From positions 25,918,400-25,982,399 of the forward strand of contig CM055092.1 in assembly GCA_029204225.1 (NCBI GenBank): a DNA stretch of 64,000 nucleotides, written 5' to 3'. Positions 11,101-20,205 of the stretch are shown here, one piece after another; within the stretch, counting starts at the first letter, position 1, and every line of letters begins with the position of its first letter. Below the pieces are notes generated by a model. The model was not told the DNA's origin, did no database searches, and saw only the letters and a list, made by a program, of their open reading frames with translations. Position numbers and translations under genes: made by a program. This stretch comes from Diphasiastrum complanatum. Taxonomy: Eukaryota > Streptophyta > Lycopodiopsida > Lycopodiales > Lycopodiaceae.

Positions 11101-11823
11101 TGACCTTCGGTCTATAAAAAATACTGTCACCACCATATAATAAGAGCGAATCTTCTAATTTGAATGATGTAACTGTTTTTCAAAAGTCAAGACATAAATT
11201 GAAGAAAACTTATAGAGAATACATATGCATAAAGCATTCTCTACAGTCTTTTGAACTAACATGAAAATCCCTTCCACCGTGTCCCCTCCATTAGATTTAC
11301 ATAAATGGTAAGCCATAATAATCCATTATCCAGATTCACATGCCCATATTGATTTCTTAGAGCTGGTAAAAGATTTGACAACTCAATAAAACAAATTATA
11401 TAGAGAATGATGCCCATAAAGTTTTTTATTACAATGGTGGTGGGTAAGAGTAAGTAAACTTCTCACTCATCCTTTACATAAAACAATGGCTTTTCTACAA
11501 ACCTTTACGGTGGTTCAGGTACTTTTTTACATTCAACTTATATCTCGCTCTAACCCTAGCAGGCTCGCCATAACTTTTTAAATGACCCTTACCACCAGGA
11601 AAGGTCACTAAAAGACCATTCTCCCGTAAGTGGTTGTAAGTTCGAACTACCGTACAACCCTGAAGGAAAATTCTATAATCAAAGACTTCTTTGTAATATA
11701 TATTTGCGGTTCTTGCATTTCAAAGTTAACCACTTGCACAGTACGTCAATCCTAGAAAATGGACGACAGTGGACATAGAAAACGAAAAGTGCACTATTTC
11801 TGACGTTGTTTTGTAAAGCATAC
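11101..11823. other. Possible intron or intergenic stretch
   Basis: AT-rich with no recognised domain on either strand. On the minus strand it follows the splice donor of the DUF599 exon, so it is probably intron sequence. I looked for the next DUF599 exon here and did not find it. Confidence 0.4.
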
Positions 11824-11991
11824 CTTCATCACAGCATACACCCATGTTGTTCTGGCCGTGTGGTTGATTCCCATAACAGTCTGCAAAGGATTTCTCTTCA
11901 CTTTGTAAAACAGAAAAGCGTGGTATCCTATCAACAGACACATCCCCACAGGAACAAGAACCAAGTCCAGGTCACGCTCATCCCATGCCAT
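11824..11991 (-). CDS. DUF599 protein, first exon
   Basis: Encodes 56 residues from ATG (11989-11991): MAWDERDLDLVLVP, then GYHAFLFYKV, then NPLQTVMGIN and WVYAVMK. This matches the start of plant DUF599 (PF04654) membrane proteins, which open with a short N-terminus, a first membrane helix and a conserved GYH. The molecular function of the family is unknown. The exon ends in ATGAAG|GTATGC, a good splice donor at 11823/11818. The frame is open upstream of the ATG, but only the part from here resembles the family. Later exons were not found before the Gypsy/Copia cluster. They may lie beyond the window across a long intron, or be lost. Confidence 0.75.
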
Positions 11992-12189
11992 ACAAATCCC
12001 CCCGAAGCTTTTCCTTCTATAGTAAAGCAATGCATACGCACCAGTGCCGCACAAATTAAGTGAAGCAAAACACGTAGAAAATTGTGAAAACCCAAAAACA
12101 AAAATGAGGGCAAAATCTAAAAGCGAGGAGTGGAGTAGAGTACGCATGCCCGCAACTCCAAGCTTATAGAACAGCTGAAAGAACGAGAC

Positions 12190-12345
12190 AAAACGTATTA
12201 TGGAATGGCCGGGCACAGGCCATTTTGCCCTCTGAGGATTTTCAGGCGAGTCCCTGAAAATTCTTACAGGGCCTCGCCTGAAAATCCTTACAGGGCAAAA
12301 TGACCTCTGCCCGGCCCATTCCATTGCGTAATGGGTACCCACAAC
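12190..12345. repeat. Fold-back (MITE-like) repeat
   Basis: Two arms of about 75 bp are inverted. The left arm has GGAATGGCCGGGCACAGG and CATTTTGCCCT; the right arm has their near-complements, ending CCATTGCGTAATGG. The centre repeats CAGGCGAG/CTCGCCTG. No transposase is encoded. It lies about 200 bp upstream of the DUF599 start codon, in its probable promoter. A diverged relative occurs at 25811-26170. Confidence 0.8.
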
Positions 12346-12600
12346 TTTTTTTCACATGACCTTTATGAATTGTAATGAGCACTTGGATTTATATTATCCA
12401 ATCTCAAAATGCCACATGGCATTTCACAGTCAATGAAAAGTCAAGGGTGCAAAATGGGCAAGGCGATTGGCGCGATAGAAGAGCGGAGCAGGCAGAATGG
12501 GCAGCGATGGAAGCACATATGGGAAGACGCATTTTATGCTTTTTAATATGAACACAAATGGGCAGAATATACACCCGGGTATCCATTACTTACAAAGAAT
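12346..12600. repeat. Extension of the dispersed repeat
   Basis: Patches here (AACTTTTTTTCACATG, GCTTTTTAAT, GTATCCATTA) recur in the same order after the second fold-back copy at 25930-26170. The dispersed unit is therefore about 370 bp, not just the hairpin. Confidence 0.55.
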
Positions 12601-12943
12601 TCGATTGAATTCTTAGAGAAGAAACGCTTGTGGAAGAAAACAGAAATTCAGGAATGCACAATCTCTATAACAAGGGATCGTGGCAAGCCACAAGGGCCCT
12701 GCGTTTGTGAAGGTACATAGTTATCTATTGGGAGTTGGTAAGGAAAAATCTTATATGAAAGGTAGGTACATGTTTTTGTATTAGGAGGTGGTAAACAAAA
12801 ATTGGCTATGAAAGGTTGGAAGGTCTTCAAACATAGAACAAGACCTTTCAAACATAGAACAAGTGATGGAATTATGGTTTGTATTTAAAGTAGCACAGTG
12901 TAGGTGCAATTTTTGGATGTTTTTGTGTGTCAAGATTAGTATA

Positions 12944-13535
12944 TTATATTGTGTGTAAATAATATATGGGAGAATGGTCACTCCAATAGGAATAAGTTAC
13001 TCCATGGAAACATTTTGAGTTATAAGAATTTGTCCAAATATAGTCTAGTTGGCTTTCGTACATTGTTGTGGGAAATTGTATTGGTTCATAACTGTTGTGA
13101 CTGTTTTGTATAGGTGTTTGAAGAAAACATGTCAATGTTGAAGTTTCCTAAAATTGTTATTGGTGTGTTTGTCTGTGAGGTTTTCAAAATACAATTTAAT
13201 ATTTGTAGGAAATCGAATATATTGGAATTCGGTTTCTGGTATATTGTGATTATAATCATGCAATGAGTTTTGTCTGGGTTAAAAGATGCTTTAATAATTT
13301 CTACATTTTTTGTATTGTGAATGATATAGTTATCGAGAGTTTGATTGTCGTGTATGGTTGTTTCCGAAATAAAATAATTTTGGACAACATGGAATCTATG
13401 TTCTAAATTGGTTGTATTATTGTAATTTTGAGTTTCTTGTAGGCAAAGTATTTTTGAACTAATGAGGTTGTAATCCGCAGAAATATGAAGTGCGTGTTTT
13501 TGTATTGAGACGGTGTTTAAAGATTGAATAAGCAA
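12944..13535 (-). pseudogene. EEP endonuclease domain, Helentron-like
   Basis: Two overlapping frames (13086-13535 and 12944-13135) form one broken endonuclease/exonuclease/phosphatase domain. Landmarks in order are ILCLQETQ (metal-binding Glu), ITILGNFNID (family GDFN, here GNFN), QLDYIW and YWSDHSPIY (catalytic SDH). A frameshift lies at about 13100-13130. Such domains nick DNA in LINEs and in Helentron (Helitron2) elements. A PIF1 helicase end lies just upstream, which favours Helentron. The GNFN change and frameshift indicate a dead copy. Confidence 0.72.
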
Positions 13536-13575
13536 ATGATAATTATTTATAATAGGAATTTAGAGTTCTCAATTT

Positions 13576-13725
13576 CTATATGTTTGCAAGCCTGTCATTT
13601 TTGGTTTTTATGGATGCGTGAACTTTGAAATGTTGATTTTGGAGTGGTAAAGTGAGGTATAAATTTTGGATATCTTGTATTCTAGATACGGCTATGTATG
13701 TTAGGCCATGTTTAGTACATTGTTT
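13576..13725 (-). pseudogene. PIF1-type helicase C-terminal fragment
   Basis: The minus-strand frame reads CTKHGLTYIAVSRIQDIQ and NLYLTLPL and ends at a TAG (13576-13578). THGQxYVAxSRV is motif VI of PIF1-like helicases, here KHGLTYIAVSR. The fragment is cut at 13726 by the Copia LTR. In Helentrons a Rep-PIF1 helicase is followed by an endonuclease, the order seen here. The helicase would unwind DNA during rolling-circle transposition. Confidence 0.68.
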
Positions 13726-13726
13726 T

Positions 13727-14408
13727 TGTTAAAAATTCACAATTCTAGCTTGACTAGTTTTGGTCATATGACTTGTAAATAGTTAGATGGTCATGATGTG
13801 GCTTGTCACACGTGCCAAATAGCACAGGATTCCATTCATAAGGATGTTCTCAAGTAGACCTAAGTGTTAGAACCTTTGGAATGAGTCCAAATTATGCTTA
13901 GATACGAGGGAGAAAAAATAGGAGCTATTTTTGGTAATTTTTGCATTGTTGAGGGATCTCCAAAATTCCAACCCTAACTTGGTAGGGATGAAAGATCCAC
14001 CAAAATTAGCATTAGGGATAGGTTTAGGGCTACTCATACCTGCCCAAAACCGTGATGGATCATGTATATATAGGTGATGATATCTCACCAAAATCAATCA
14101 AGCAATTTCATGTTTTTTCTCTCATAATGGTGCAATTGCTCTCTATGTTCATAATTGTTTGAGTACTTGTGATTACTAATGATTATAGGATTGAATGTAG
14201 GTCTGGTGTACAGTACTCAGACTGTGGGAGGCCGTACTTTCACACGTGTGAAGCCTTCTTCAAGGATTTGGGCCATTTAGTGAGGTTCAAGCATAGATTT
14301 TTGATGGATTTTGATGGTTCAACTTGTGCTAATCTTATGAAATCATAATCTATTGTTTCCCTCATCATTTCAAGTGTTTTAGGATCCTTATTTGCTGTAA
14401 TTTTTACA
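13727..14408 (+). repeat. Copia 5' LTR (682 bp)
   Basis: Starts TGTTAAAAATTCAC and ends TTTTTACA, directly before the primer site. A TATA-like GTATATATAGG lies near 14064-14076. A 76-codon antisense ORF in it is copied identically in the other LTR simply because the LTRs are alike. Confidence 0.92.
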
Positions 14409-14421
14409 TGGTATCAGAGCC
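14409..14421 (+). promoter_or_regulatory. Copia primer-binding site
   Basis: TGGTATCAGAGCC follows the LTR end with no spacer. It matches the initiator tRNA-Met 3' end. Confidence 0.92.
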
Positions 14422-15218
14422 TAAAGGCTGAAATGAGCTAAATCCTTGGTTTGCATTCAATTTGATCACAATTTTTGATCTAAATCTTGTGTAGATTGGA
14501 TCTTAGCATCTGTATTGATTCTAGAACTCAAAGTGAGTCAAATACATTGGAGATTGGTGTTGTGTGACTTCATTTGCAGGTGTTTAGGTGTCTAAAACCA
14601 GAGGCAAAGTTGAATTCAATTCACATTACCAAGATAGCAAGTTTTGCTTGCTCCAAGCATTGATTTCTAAGCGAGTTTTGGAGGTGATTTCATAGAGAAG
14701 GCTTTCTAGCATTCAAGGAGAGGGAAGATCAGAGTTTTGGGGAATCTTCAAGGCTGTTCTAAGGTGTAGTAGGCACCTCCTAAAGTGATTTAGGTTCAGT
14801 CCAACCATTGCTTGACTTATGCACCAAATTAGATCAATTTTTCATCAATTTTGATCATTTTTTGCTTGTGATTGGATAGTAGATTGTGTTGCATCCTCAT
14901 TAAGTTCCATTTAGATCTTTTACAAGTGATTTTGGAAGTATATTAGGTTGCTGAAATTCACTCTTGATCAGATCATTTGGAAGCTTTAATGTTCTTTATA
15001 GAAAGAGGGGCAATTCTACTAGTATTGTCTACTTCAATCAAGCAAGTGCATTGTTTCTAGTATTCTATGATTTGATTTTGTTAGAGATCATTCTTAGATC
15101 TTTATAGGAAGTCTATTACTGATCTTTTCAGGTCCCTAAGAAGTGGGATAAGTTAGACCTTCAATCAAATCAATAGAAGTAACCTTCATTTGTGTCAAGT
15201 CCTTGATTAGGAGACTAG

Positions 15219-17669
15219 ATGGCATCTATAAATGCATATCTTTTGGATACTAATGAAAGGCTCAACAAAACTAACTATTCCATATGGAAAGTTAGAATGG
15301 AATCTATCATGATCATGCAAGATCTGATGGAAATTGTAAATGGTAAGGAGGGTGAACCTATTCATCCTCAAGAAAAAGCCAAATACATCAAGAGGTGCAA
15401 TGTTGCACTACATTGCATAAAAATGAATGTTGCAAATGAACTCTTAAGAGAGGTAGGAGATTGCACTTCAGCTCAAGATGCTTGGGAGACTTTGCAAAAG
15501 GTCTATGAATCCAAGAACCAAACTAGAATGTTAGCTTTGAAGAATCAAATCTATAGCAGCTATCAAAAGAAAGGAGAGAGTGCACATACTTTTGTCCTAA
15601 GAGTAAAGGAATTGAACAAAGAGCTAGCCTTTATAGGTGACCCTATCAAGGATGAAGAGCTTGTTCAACTCATATTGAATGGACTAAGCTTTGAATTTGA
15701 CAATTTGGTTCAGGGATATGCAATTATGGGTAAGCTACCCATACTTGAAGAACTCCAAGGCACACTCATGGCCGAGGAATCAAGAAGGAGCCAAATGCAA
15801 GAGAGGATGGATAGGCTTTCCATCCAAGGTGGAGATGACCAAGCTCTCTTCACCAAAGGCAAAGGCAAGTCCAAAGGCAAAGGATCAACATTCAAGAAGT
15901 CTACAAAGCTTGAGGATCAAGAAGGACCCCCAAAGGCATCTCCATCAACCACCAAAGTCAAGAAGGACAAATCAAAGGTGAAGTGCTACTATTGTAGCAA
16001 GATGGGGCATTATGCCTCGGAATGCTTCAAGAGGAAGCAAGATCAAAGCCAAGCCAACATGAGCAAAGAGGAGGAGGAGGAGAGTTCACATGAGGACTCT
16101 CTCATGATGTCCATATTTTCTTCAACAAGCTTCAAAGGAGAAGATCCTTGGTGGATTGACTCGGGTGCTAGTTCACACATGACTAGTAAAAGGGAGTTTT
16201 TCTCTTCTCTCTTATCTTATGATGGACCTATAAAGTCTATCTATACAGCAAATGATGAAGCTTGTAAGATTGAAGGAGTTGGTAGCATTACCCTTTGCTT
16301 AGGATCTTCCAAAAAGATCAACATAGAAGGTGTTTTGTACATTCCTACAATAACAAAGAATCTACTAAGTGTTGGCCAAATGGTAGACAATGGTTTCAAT
16401 GTTGACTTTGCTTCAAATGAATGTTTCATCAAGAAGAAGGGTAAGATAGTGGCTAAGGGCACTAGACTTGGCAAACTTTATAAGCTGGATGCATTTGTGG
16501 ATACTAATGTTGTCATGTTGGCCGAGAAGAGCAAGATATCTACCTTTACTTTATGGCACAAAAGACTTGGACATGTCAACTCGGGTTCCATGGAGGCTAT
16601 GATCAAGGAGGAGTATGCTTTAGGCCTACCAAGGTCTATTGGGAAGGAAGACAAGGTTTGTGAAGCTTGTGCCTTATCCAAGGCACATAAGAAGGTGTTT
16701 CCTAACTCCATCACAAAGTCATCTCATCCTCTTGAACTCATACACTCGGATGTGCACATTGCTAGCACCAAATCTAATGGAGGTTCATCCATGTTTTTAA
16801 CCTTCATTGATGACTACTCAAGATATTGTTGGGTGTTCTTACTTTCTTTCAAGTCTCAAGTATTTGATACTTTTGTAAAGTTCAAGTTGTTTGTGGAAAA
16901 GCATCATAATCATAGCATCAAGATTCTTAGAAGTGACAATGGTGGAGAATTCATCTCCAATGAGTTCGAGGCCTTTTGTGAGGAGGAAGGGATCAAGAAA
17001 GAGACTTCTTGTCCTTACACTCTTCAACAAAATGGAGTTGCTGAAAGAAGGAATAGAACATTATGTGAATGTTCTAAGGCTTTCAGATTAGATGCTTGTT
17101 TGCCCAAATCCTTTTGGGGTGAGTCTCTTGTATGTGCAAACTACTTGATGAATAGGGTGTCTTGCAAAGCAATTGAAGGCAAAACTCCTTATGAGATGTT
17201 GTATGGAAAGAAACCCAATCTTAATCACTTGAAAGTTTTTGGGTGTATATGTTATGTGCATGTGCCATTGGAAACAAGAACCAAGGAGGATCCATCTTCC
17301 ACAAGAGGGATCATGCTTGGATATGCAAGCTCAAGCAAGGGCTACAAAGTCTATCTCCCATCCTTGAACAAATTTGTTGTTTCAAGGGATGTCATCTTTG
17401 ATGAACATCATATGCATATGCTTGAAGAAGGCTCAAGTGCTCAACAATCAAGAAGAAGATGGCCGAGGAGCAAGATCTTGGTTTTGAGGAGGAGCTCATG
17501 GAGGAGCAAGCACCAAACCCACCTATCACACCAAGGAGATCTTCAAGGGAAAAAGTGGAGCCATCAAGGCTCACATATCAAGGCAAAGGACAGCAAGTTG
17601 AGGGTATCTCATCCACTTCTTATGCTTTATCTAGTTTTGAAGAACCGTCTAATGTTGAAGATGCATTGA
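15219..17669 (+). CDS. Copia Gag-protease-integrase
   Basis: 816 codons. Gag starts MASINAYLLD and ends with a lysine-rich stretch and the zinc knuckle CYYCSKMGHYASEC (about residues 255-268). The protease box is WWIDSGASSHMT (about 312). Then come LWHKRLGHVNSG, and integrase with HSDV (about 509), RSDNGGEF (about 571) and NGVAERRNRT (about 608), so the D,D,E catalytic set is intact. The biologically relevant frame ends near 17457; the last ~70 residues are out-of-frame read-through. One frame change in an AAGAAGAAG run separates it from the RT frame. The start is the first ATG after the leader and matches the right-hand Copia. Confidence 0.9.
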   Translation: MASINAYLLDTNERLNKTNYSIWKVRMESIMIMQDLMEIVNGKEGEPIHPQEKAKYIKRCNVALHCIKMNVANELLREVGDCTSAQDAWETLQKVYESKNQTRMLALKNQIYSSYQKKGESAHTFVLRVKELNKELAFIGDPIKDEELVQLILNGLSFEFDNLVQGYAIMGKLPILEELQGTLMAEESRRSQMQERMDRLSIQGGDDQALFTKGKGKSKGKGSTFKKSTKLEDQEGPPKASPSTTKVKKDKSKVKCYYCSKMGHYASECFKRKQDQSQANMSKEEEEESSHEDSLMMSIFSSTSFKGEDPWWIDSGASSHMTSKREFFSSLLSYDGPIKSIYTANDEACKIEGVGSITLCLGSSKKINIEGVLYIPTITKNLLSVGQMVDNGFNVDFASNECFIKKKGKIVAKGTRLGKLYKLDAFVDTNVVMLAEKSKISTFTLWHKRLGHVNSGSMEAMIKEEYALGLPRSIGKEDKVCEACALSKAHKKVFPNSITKSSHPLELIHSDVHIASTKSNGGSSMFLTFIDDYSRYCWVFLLSFKSQVFDTFVKFKLFVEKHHNHSIKILRSDNGGEFISNEFEAFCEEEGIKKETSCPYTLQQNGVAERRNRTLCECSKAFRLDACLPKSFWGESLVCANYLMNRVSCKAIEGKTPYEMLYGKKPNLNHLKVFGCICYVHVPLETRTKEDPSSTRGIMLGYASSSKGYKVYLPSLNKFVVSRDVIFDEHHMHMLEEGSSAQQSRRRWPRSKILVLRRSSWRSKHQTHLSHQGDLQGKKWSHQGSHIKAKDSKLRVSHPLLMLYLVLKNRLMLKMH

Positions 17670-19186
17670 ACTCCAAAGAATGGTATAAAGCTATGTTGGA
17701 TGAGTATGATGCCTTGATTGAGAATGAAACTTGGTTGCTTGTTGAGAGACCTCAAAGGAATGTAATAGGATGCAAGTGGGTCTTCAAGCTTAAGTTGAAT
17801 GCAAATGGGAGTGTTAACAAACATAAAGCAAGATTAGTTGCAAAAGTTTATGCTCAAGAGAGAGGGATAGACTATGAGGAAACTTTTGCACCCGTGGCCA
17901 AGATGGTCACAATAAGACTAATCATTGCACTTGCATCACATTTTGGATGGATTCTATGTCAAATGGATGTCTCTAATGCTTTCTTGAATGGTTTTTTGGA
18001 AGAGGATATCTATATGGAGCAGCCACAAGGGTTCATCAAGCATGGAATGGAGAACAAAGTATGCCATCTCCAAAGAAGCATCTATGGCTTGAAGCAAGCC
18101 TCGAGATCTTGGAATTCAAGATTACATTGCTATCTTATTTCACTTTCTTTTGTTCAAAGTGAATATGATCCCACTCTTTACATTAAGTTTGATGATGTTG
18201 GTATTGTACTTTTACTCATTTATGTAGATGACATCATCATTAGTGGAATTAGTGTTGATGGTATTGAAAAAATCAAGATAGATCTATCCTTAGAGTTCAA
18301 GATGGTAGATCTAGGGTGTCTTCACTTCATCTTAGGCATAGAAGTACTTAGAGGGTCTGATTTTATCTTTATAAGTCAAGTAAACTATGCTCAAAGTCTT
18401 TTGAAGAAGTTTAAGATGGAAGTATGCAAAAGTGTTGACACACCAATGGAGCAAGATGTAAAAGTGCCAAATGAAGATGATGAAAGATCCTTCATGGACA
18501 TCACTTTGTTTAGGCAACTTATAGGTTCCTTAATGTGGATCACTATAACTAGACCAGATCTTAGCTTTAGTGTATGTAGGTTGAGCCAATCCATGCAAAA
18601 GCCATTGAATATCCATTGGAAAAAGACTAAGAGGATTCTAAGATACATCTCGGGTACATTGGATTTTGGGATTCTATATAGAGGAGATGTGATTAACCTT
18701 CATGCATTTAGTGACTCAGATTTTGCAGGGGACAAGAGGGATAGAAAATCAACAAGTGCCTATTCAACTTTCATAGGAGAAGGTGTGGTTTTATGGCTTT
18801 CAAAAAAGCAAGAAACTATATCTCTATCTTCAACCGAGGCCGAGTACAAAGCTTTGACAACCACTACAAAGGAGGTACTTTGGATCAAGAGATTATTGGT
18901 GGAACTAAAGATCATGGATTCAGAGGAGGCACCAATCATCTACAATGACAATATATCAGCCCAACACCTTGCATCTAACCCAATCTTCCATGCAAGATCT
19001 AAGCACATTGAGATATGCCATCACTTTGTGAGAGAAATGGTGCAAGCCAAGGAGATTGCTTTGGAGCATGTTCCAAGCAATGAATGTGTAGTTGATCTAC
19101 TTACTAAACCACTTCAAAAGACACCTTTTATGAAGTTCAGATCATCACTTGGAGTGATTAGTAAAGCAATGATTGAACCAAGCTAG
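17459..19186 (+). CDS. Copia reverse transcriptase-RNase H
   Basis: 575 codons in the -1 frame relative to the upstream ORF. After an acidic linker come SKEWYKAMLDEYDAL, GCKWVFKLK and GIDYEETFAPVAKM, then the polymerase box LLIYVDDIIISG, LGIEVL, and RNase H with SDSDFAGDKRDRKSTS and EYKALTTTTKEVLWI. It ends in VVDLLTKPL. RT makes element cDNA and RNase H removes the RNA template. All main motifs look intact. The natural protein is probably one polyprotein with 15219-17457; the ATG at 17459 is unlikely to be a true start. Confidence 0.9.
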   Translation: MAEEQDLGFEEELMEEQAPNPPITPRRSSREKVEPSRLTYQGKGQQVEGISSTSYALSSFEEPSNVEDALNSKEWYKAMLDEYDALIENETWLLVERPQRNVIGCKWVFKLKLNANGSVNKHKARLVAKVYAQERGIDYEETFAPVAKMVTIRLIIALASHFGWILCQMDVSNAFLNGFLEEDIYMEQPQGFIKHGMENKVCHLQRSIYGLKQASRSWNSRLHCYLISLSFVQSEYDPTLYIKFDDVGIVLLLIYVDDIIISGISVDGIEKIKIDLSLEFKMVDLGCLHFILGIEVLRGSDFIFISQVNYAQSLLKKFKMEVCKSVDTPMEQDVKVPNEDDERSFMDITLFRQLIGSLMWITITRPDLSFSVCRLSQSMQKPLNIHWKKTKRILRYISGTLDFGILYRGDVINLHAFSDSDFAGDKRDRKSTSAYSTFIGEGVVLWLSKKQETISLSSTEAEYKALTTTTKEVLWIKRLLVELKIMDSEEAPIIYNDNISAQHLASNPIFHARSKHIEICHHFVREMVQAKEIALEHVPSNECVVDLLTKPLQKTPFMKFRSSLGVISKAMIEPS

Positions 19187-19191
19187 ATAGT

Positions 19192-19200
19192 GAGGAGGAG
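19192..19200 (+). promoter_or_regulatory. Copia polypurine tract
   Basis: GAGGAGGAG-type purine run directly before the right LTR. It is the usual plus-strand primer in LTR elements. Confidence 0.8.
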
Positions 19201-19707
19201 TGTTAAAAATTCACAATTCTAGCTTGACTAGTTTTGGCCATATGACTTGTAAATAGTTAGATGGTCATGATGTGGCTTGTCACACGTGCCAAATAGCATA
19301 GGATTCCATTCATAAGGATGTTCTCAAGTAGACCTAAGTGTTAGAACCTTTGGAATGAGTCCAAATTATGCTTAGATACGAGGGAGAAAAAATAGGAGCT
19401 ATTTTTGGTAATTTTTGCATTGTTGAGGGATCTCCAAAATTCCAACCCTAACTTGGTAGGGATGAAAGATCCACCAAAATTAGCATTAGGGATAGGTTTA
19501 GGGCTACTCATACCTGCCCAAAACCGTGATGGATCATGTATATATAGGTGATGATATCTCACCAAAATCAATCAAGCAATTTCATGTTTTTTCTCTCATA
19601 ATGGTGCAATTGCTCTCTATGTTCATAATTGTTTGAGTACTTGTGATTACTAATGATTATAGGATTGAATGTAGGTCTGGTGTACAGTACTCAGACTGTG
19701 GGAGGCC
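19201..19707 (+). repeat. Copia 3' LTR, truncated
   Basis: Matches the first 507 bp of the left LTR with two substitutions, then stops abruptly at GGAGGCC. The missing 175 bp imply a deletion or recombination after insertion. Confidence 0.9.
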
Positions 19708-19850
19708 AAGTTGTATTGGAAATTGTTTGCATGTAATTGTGGTTAAAAAAGATGCCACTACTATGGGCACTTGCAAGTTGTATTGGAAATTGTTTGATTG
19801 TGATTGTGTTTAAAAAAGATGCCCCTACCTGAATTTCTTTGGTGATTTTA
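19708..19850 (-). pseudogene. Possible upstream part of the PIF1 helicase relic
   Basis: The minus strand contains KQFPIQLASA, resembling the (R)QFPIxLAxAMT stretch before helicase motif V. It occurs in two copies, about 67 bp apart, within a tandem duplication. It lies where the helicase cut at 13725 would be expected to continue. Short and degenerate, so tentative. Confidence 0.4.
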
Positions 19851-19971
19851 TGAATTGGTGTCTCTCATCCAACAATTGAGGAGCTCCATCGTTATGGATA
19901 CATCATGATGACATTCATTAAGGTTGAATGGCTGGATGAGGTTGTCAATCGTTGGATGAAGGTGTGGAGCC

Positions 19972-20095
19972 TTGATCCAGATTGAAAAGTTCGAATGTGT
20001 TCACTTGCAGATTGAAAGGGCTTTGATCCAGATTGAAAAGTTCGAATCTGTTCACTTGCAGATTGAAAAGTTCCAATGTGTTCACTTGCAGCCTT
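19972..20095. repeat. Short tandem repeat, ~30-bp unit
   Basis: Three copies of a unit built on GATTGAAAAGTTCGAATGTG and TTCACTTGCA, with an additional TTGATCCA spacer in two of them. Variation between copies is one or two bases. No coding meaning is visible. Confidence 0.8.
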
Positions 20096-20205
20096 CTAAG
20101 AGAGAGGACCTTGGCCCCATATCCAATGGAACAACACCATATCCCAAATTCAAAAAGAGGCCACTTGCACGTACTTGCTAAAACGTTGGAGAATGGAAAC
20201 ATCAC

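Larger units (their letters stand above)
13727..19707 (+). mobile_element. Young Ty1/Copia retrotransposon
   Basis: Left LTR 13727-14408 (682 bp), primer site at 14409, gag-pol 15219-19186, polypurine tract 19192-19200 and right LTR from 19201. The right LTR stops at 19707 after 507 of 682 bp. Over those 507 bp I count two differences from the left LTR, so insertion was recent. It sits in the Helentron-like relic: helicase sequence abuts it at 13725 and again, less clearly, after 19708. No target duplication can be seen because the right end is missing. Confidence 0.93.

Noticed and set aside
13867-14097. 76-codon ORF identical at 19341-19571
   Set aside because: Identity reflects near-identical LTRs, not a conserved gene.
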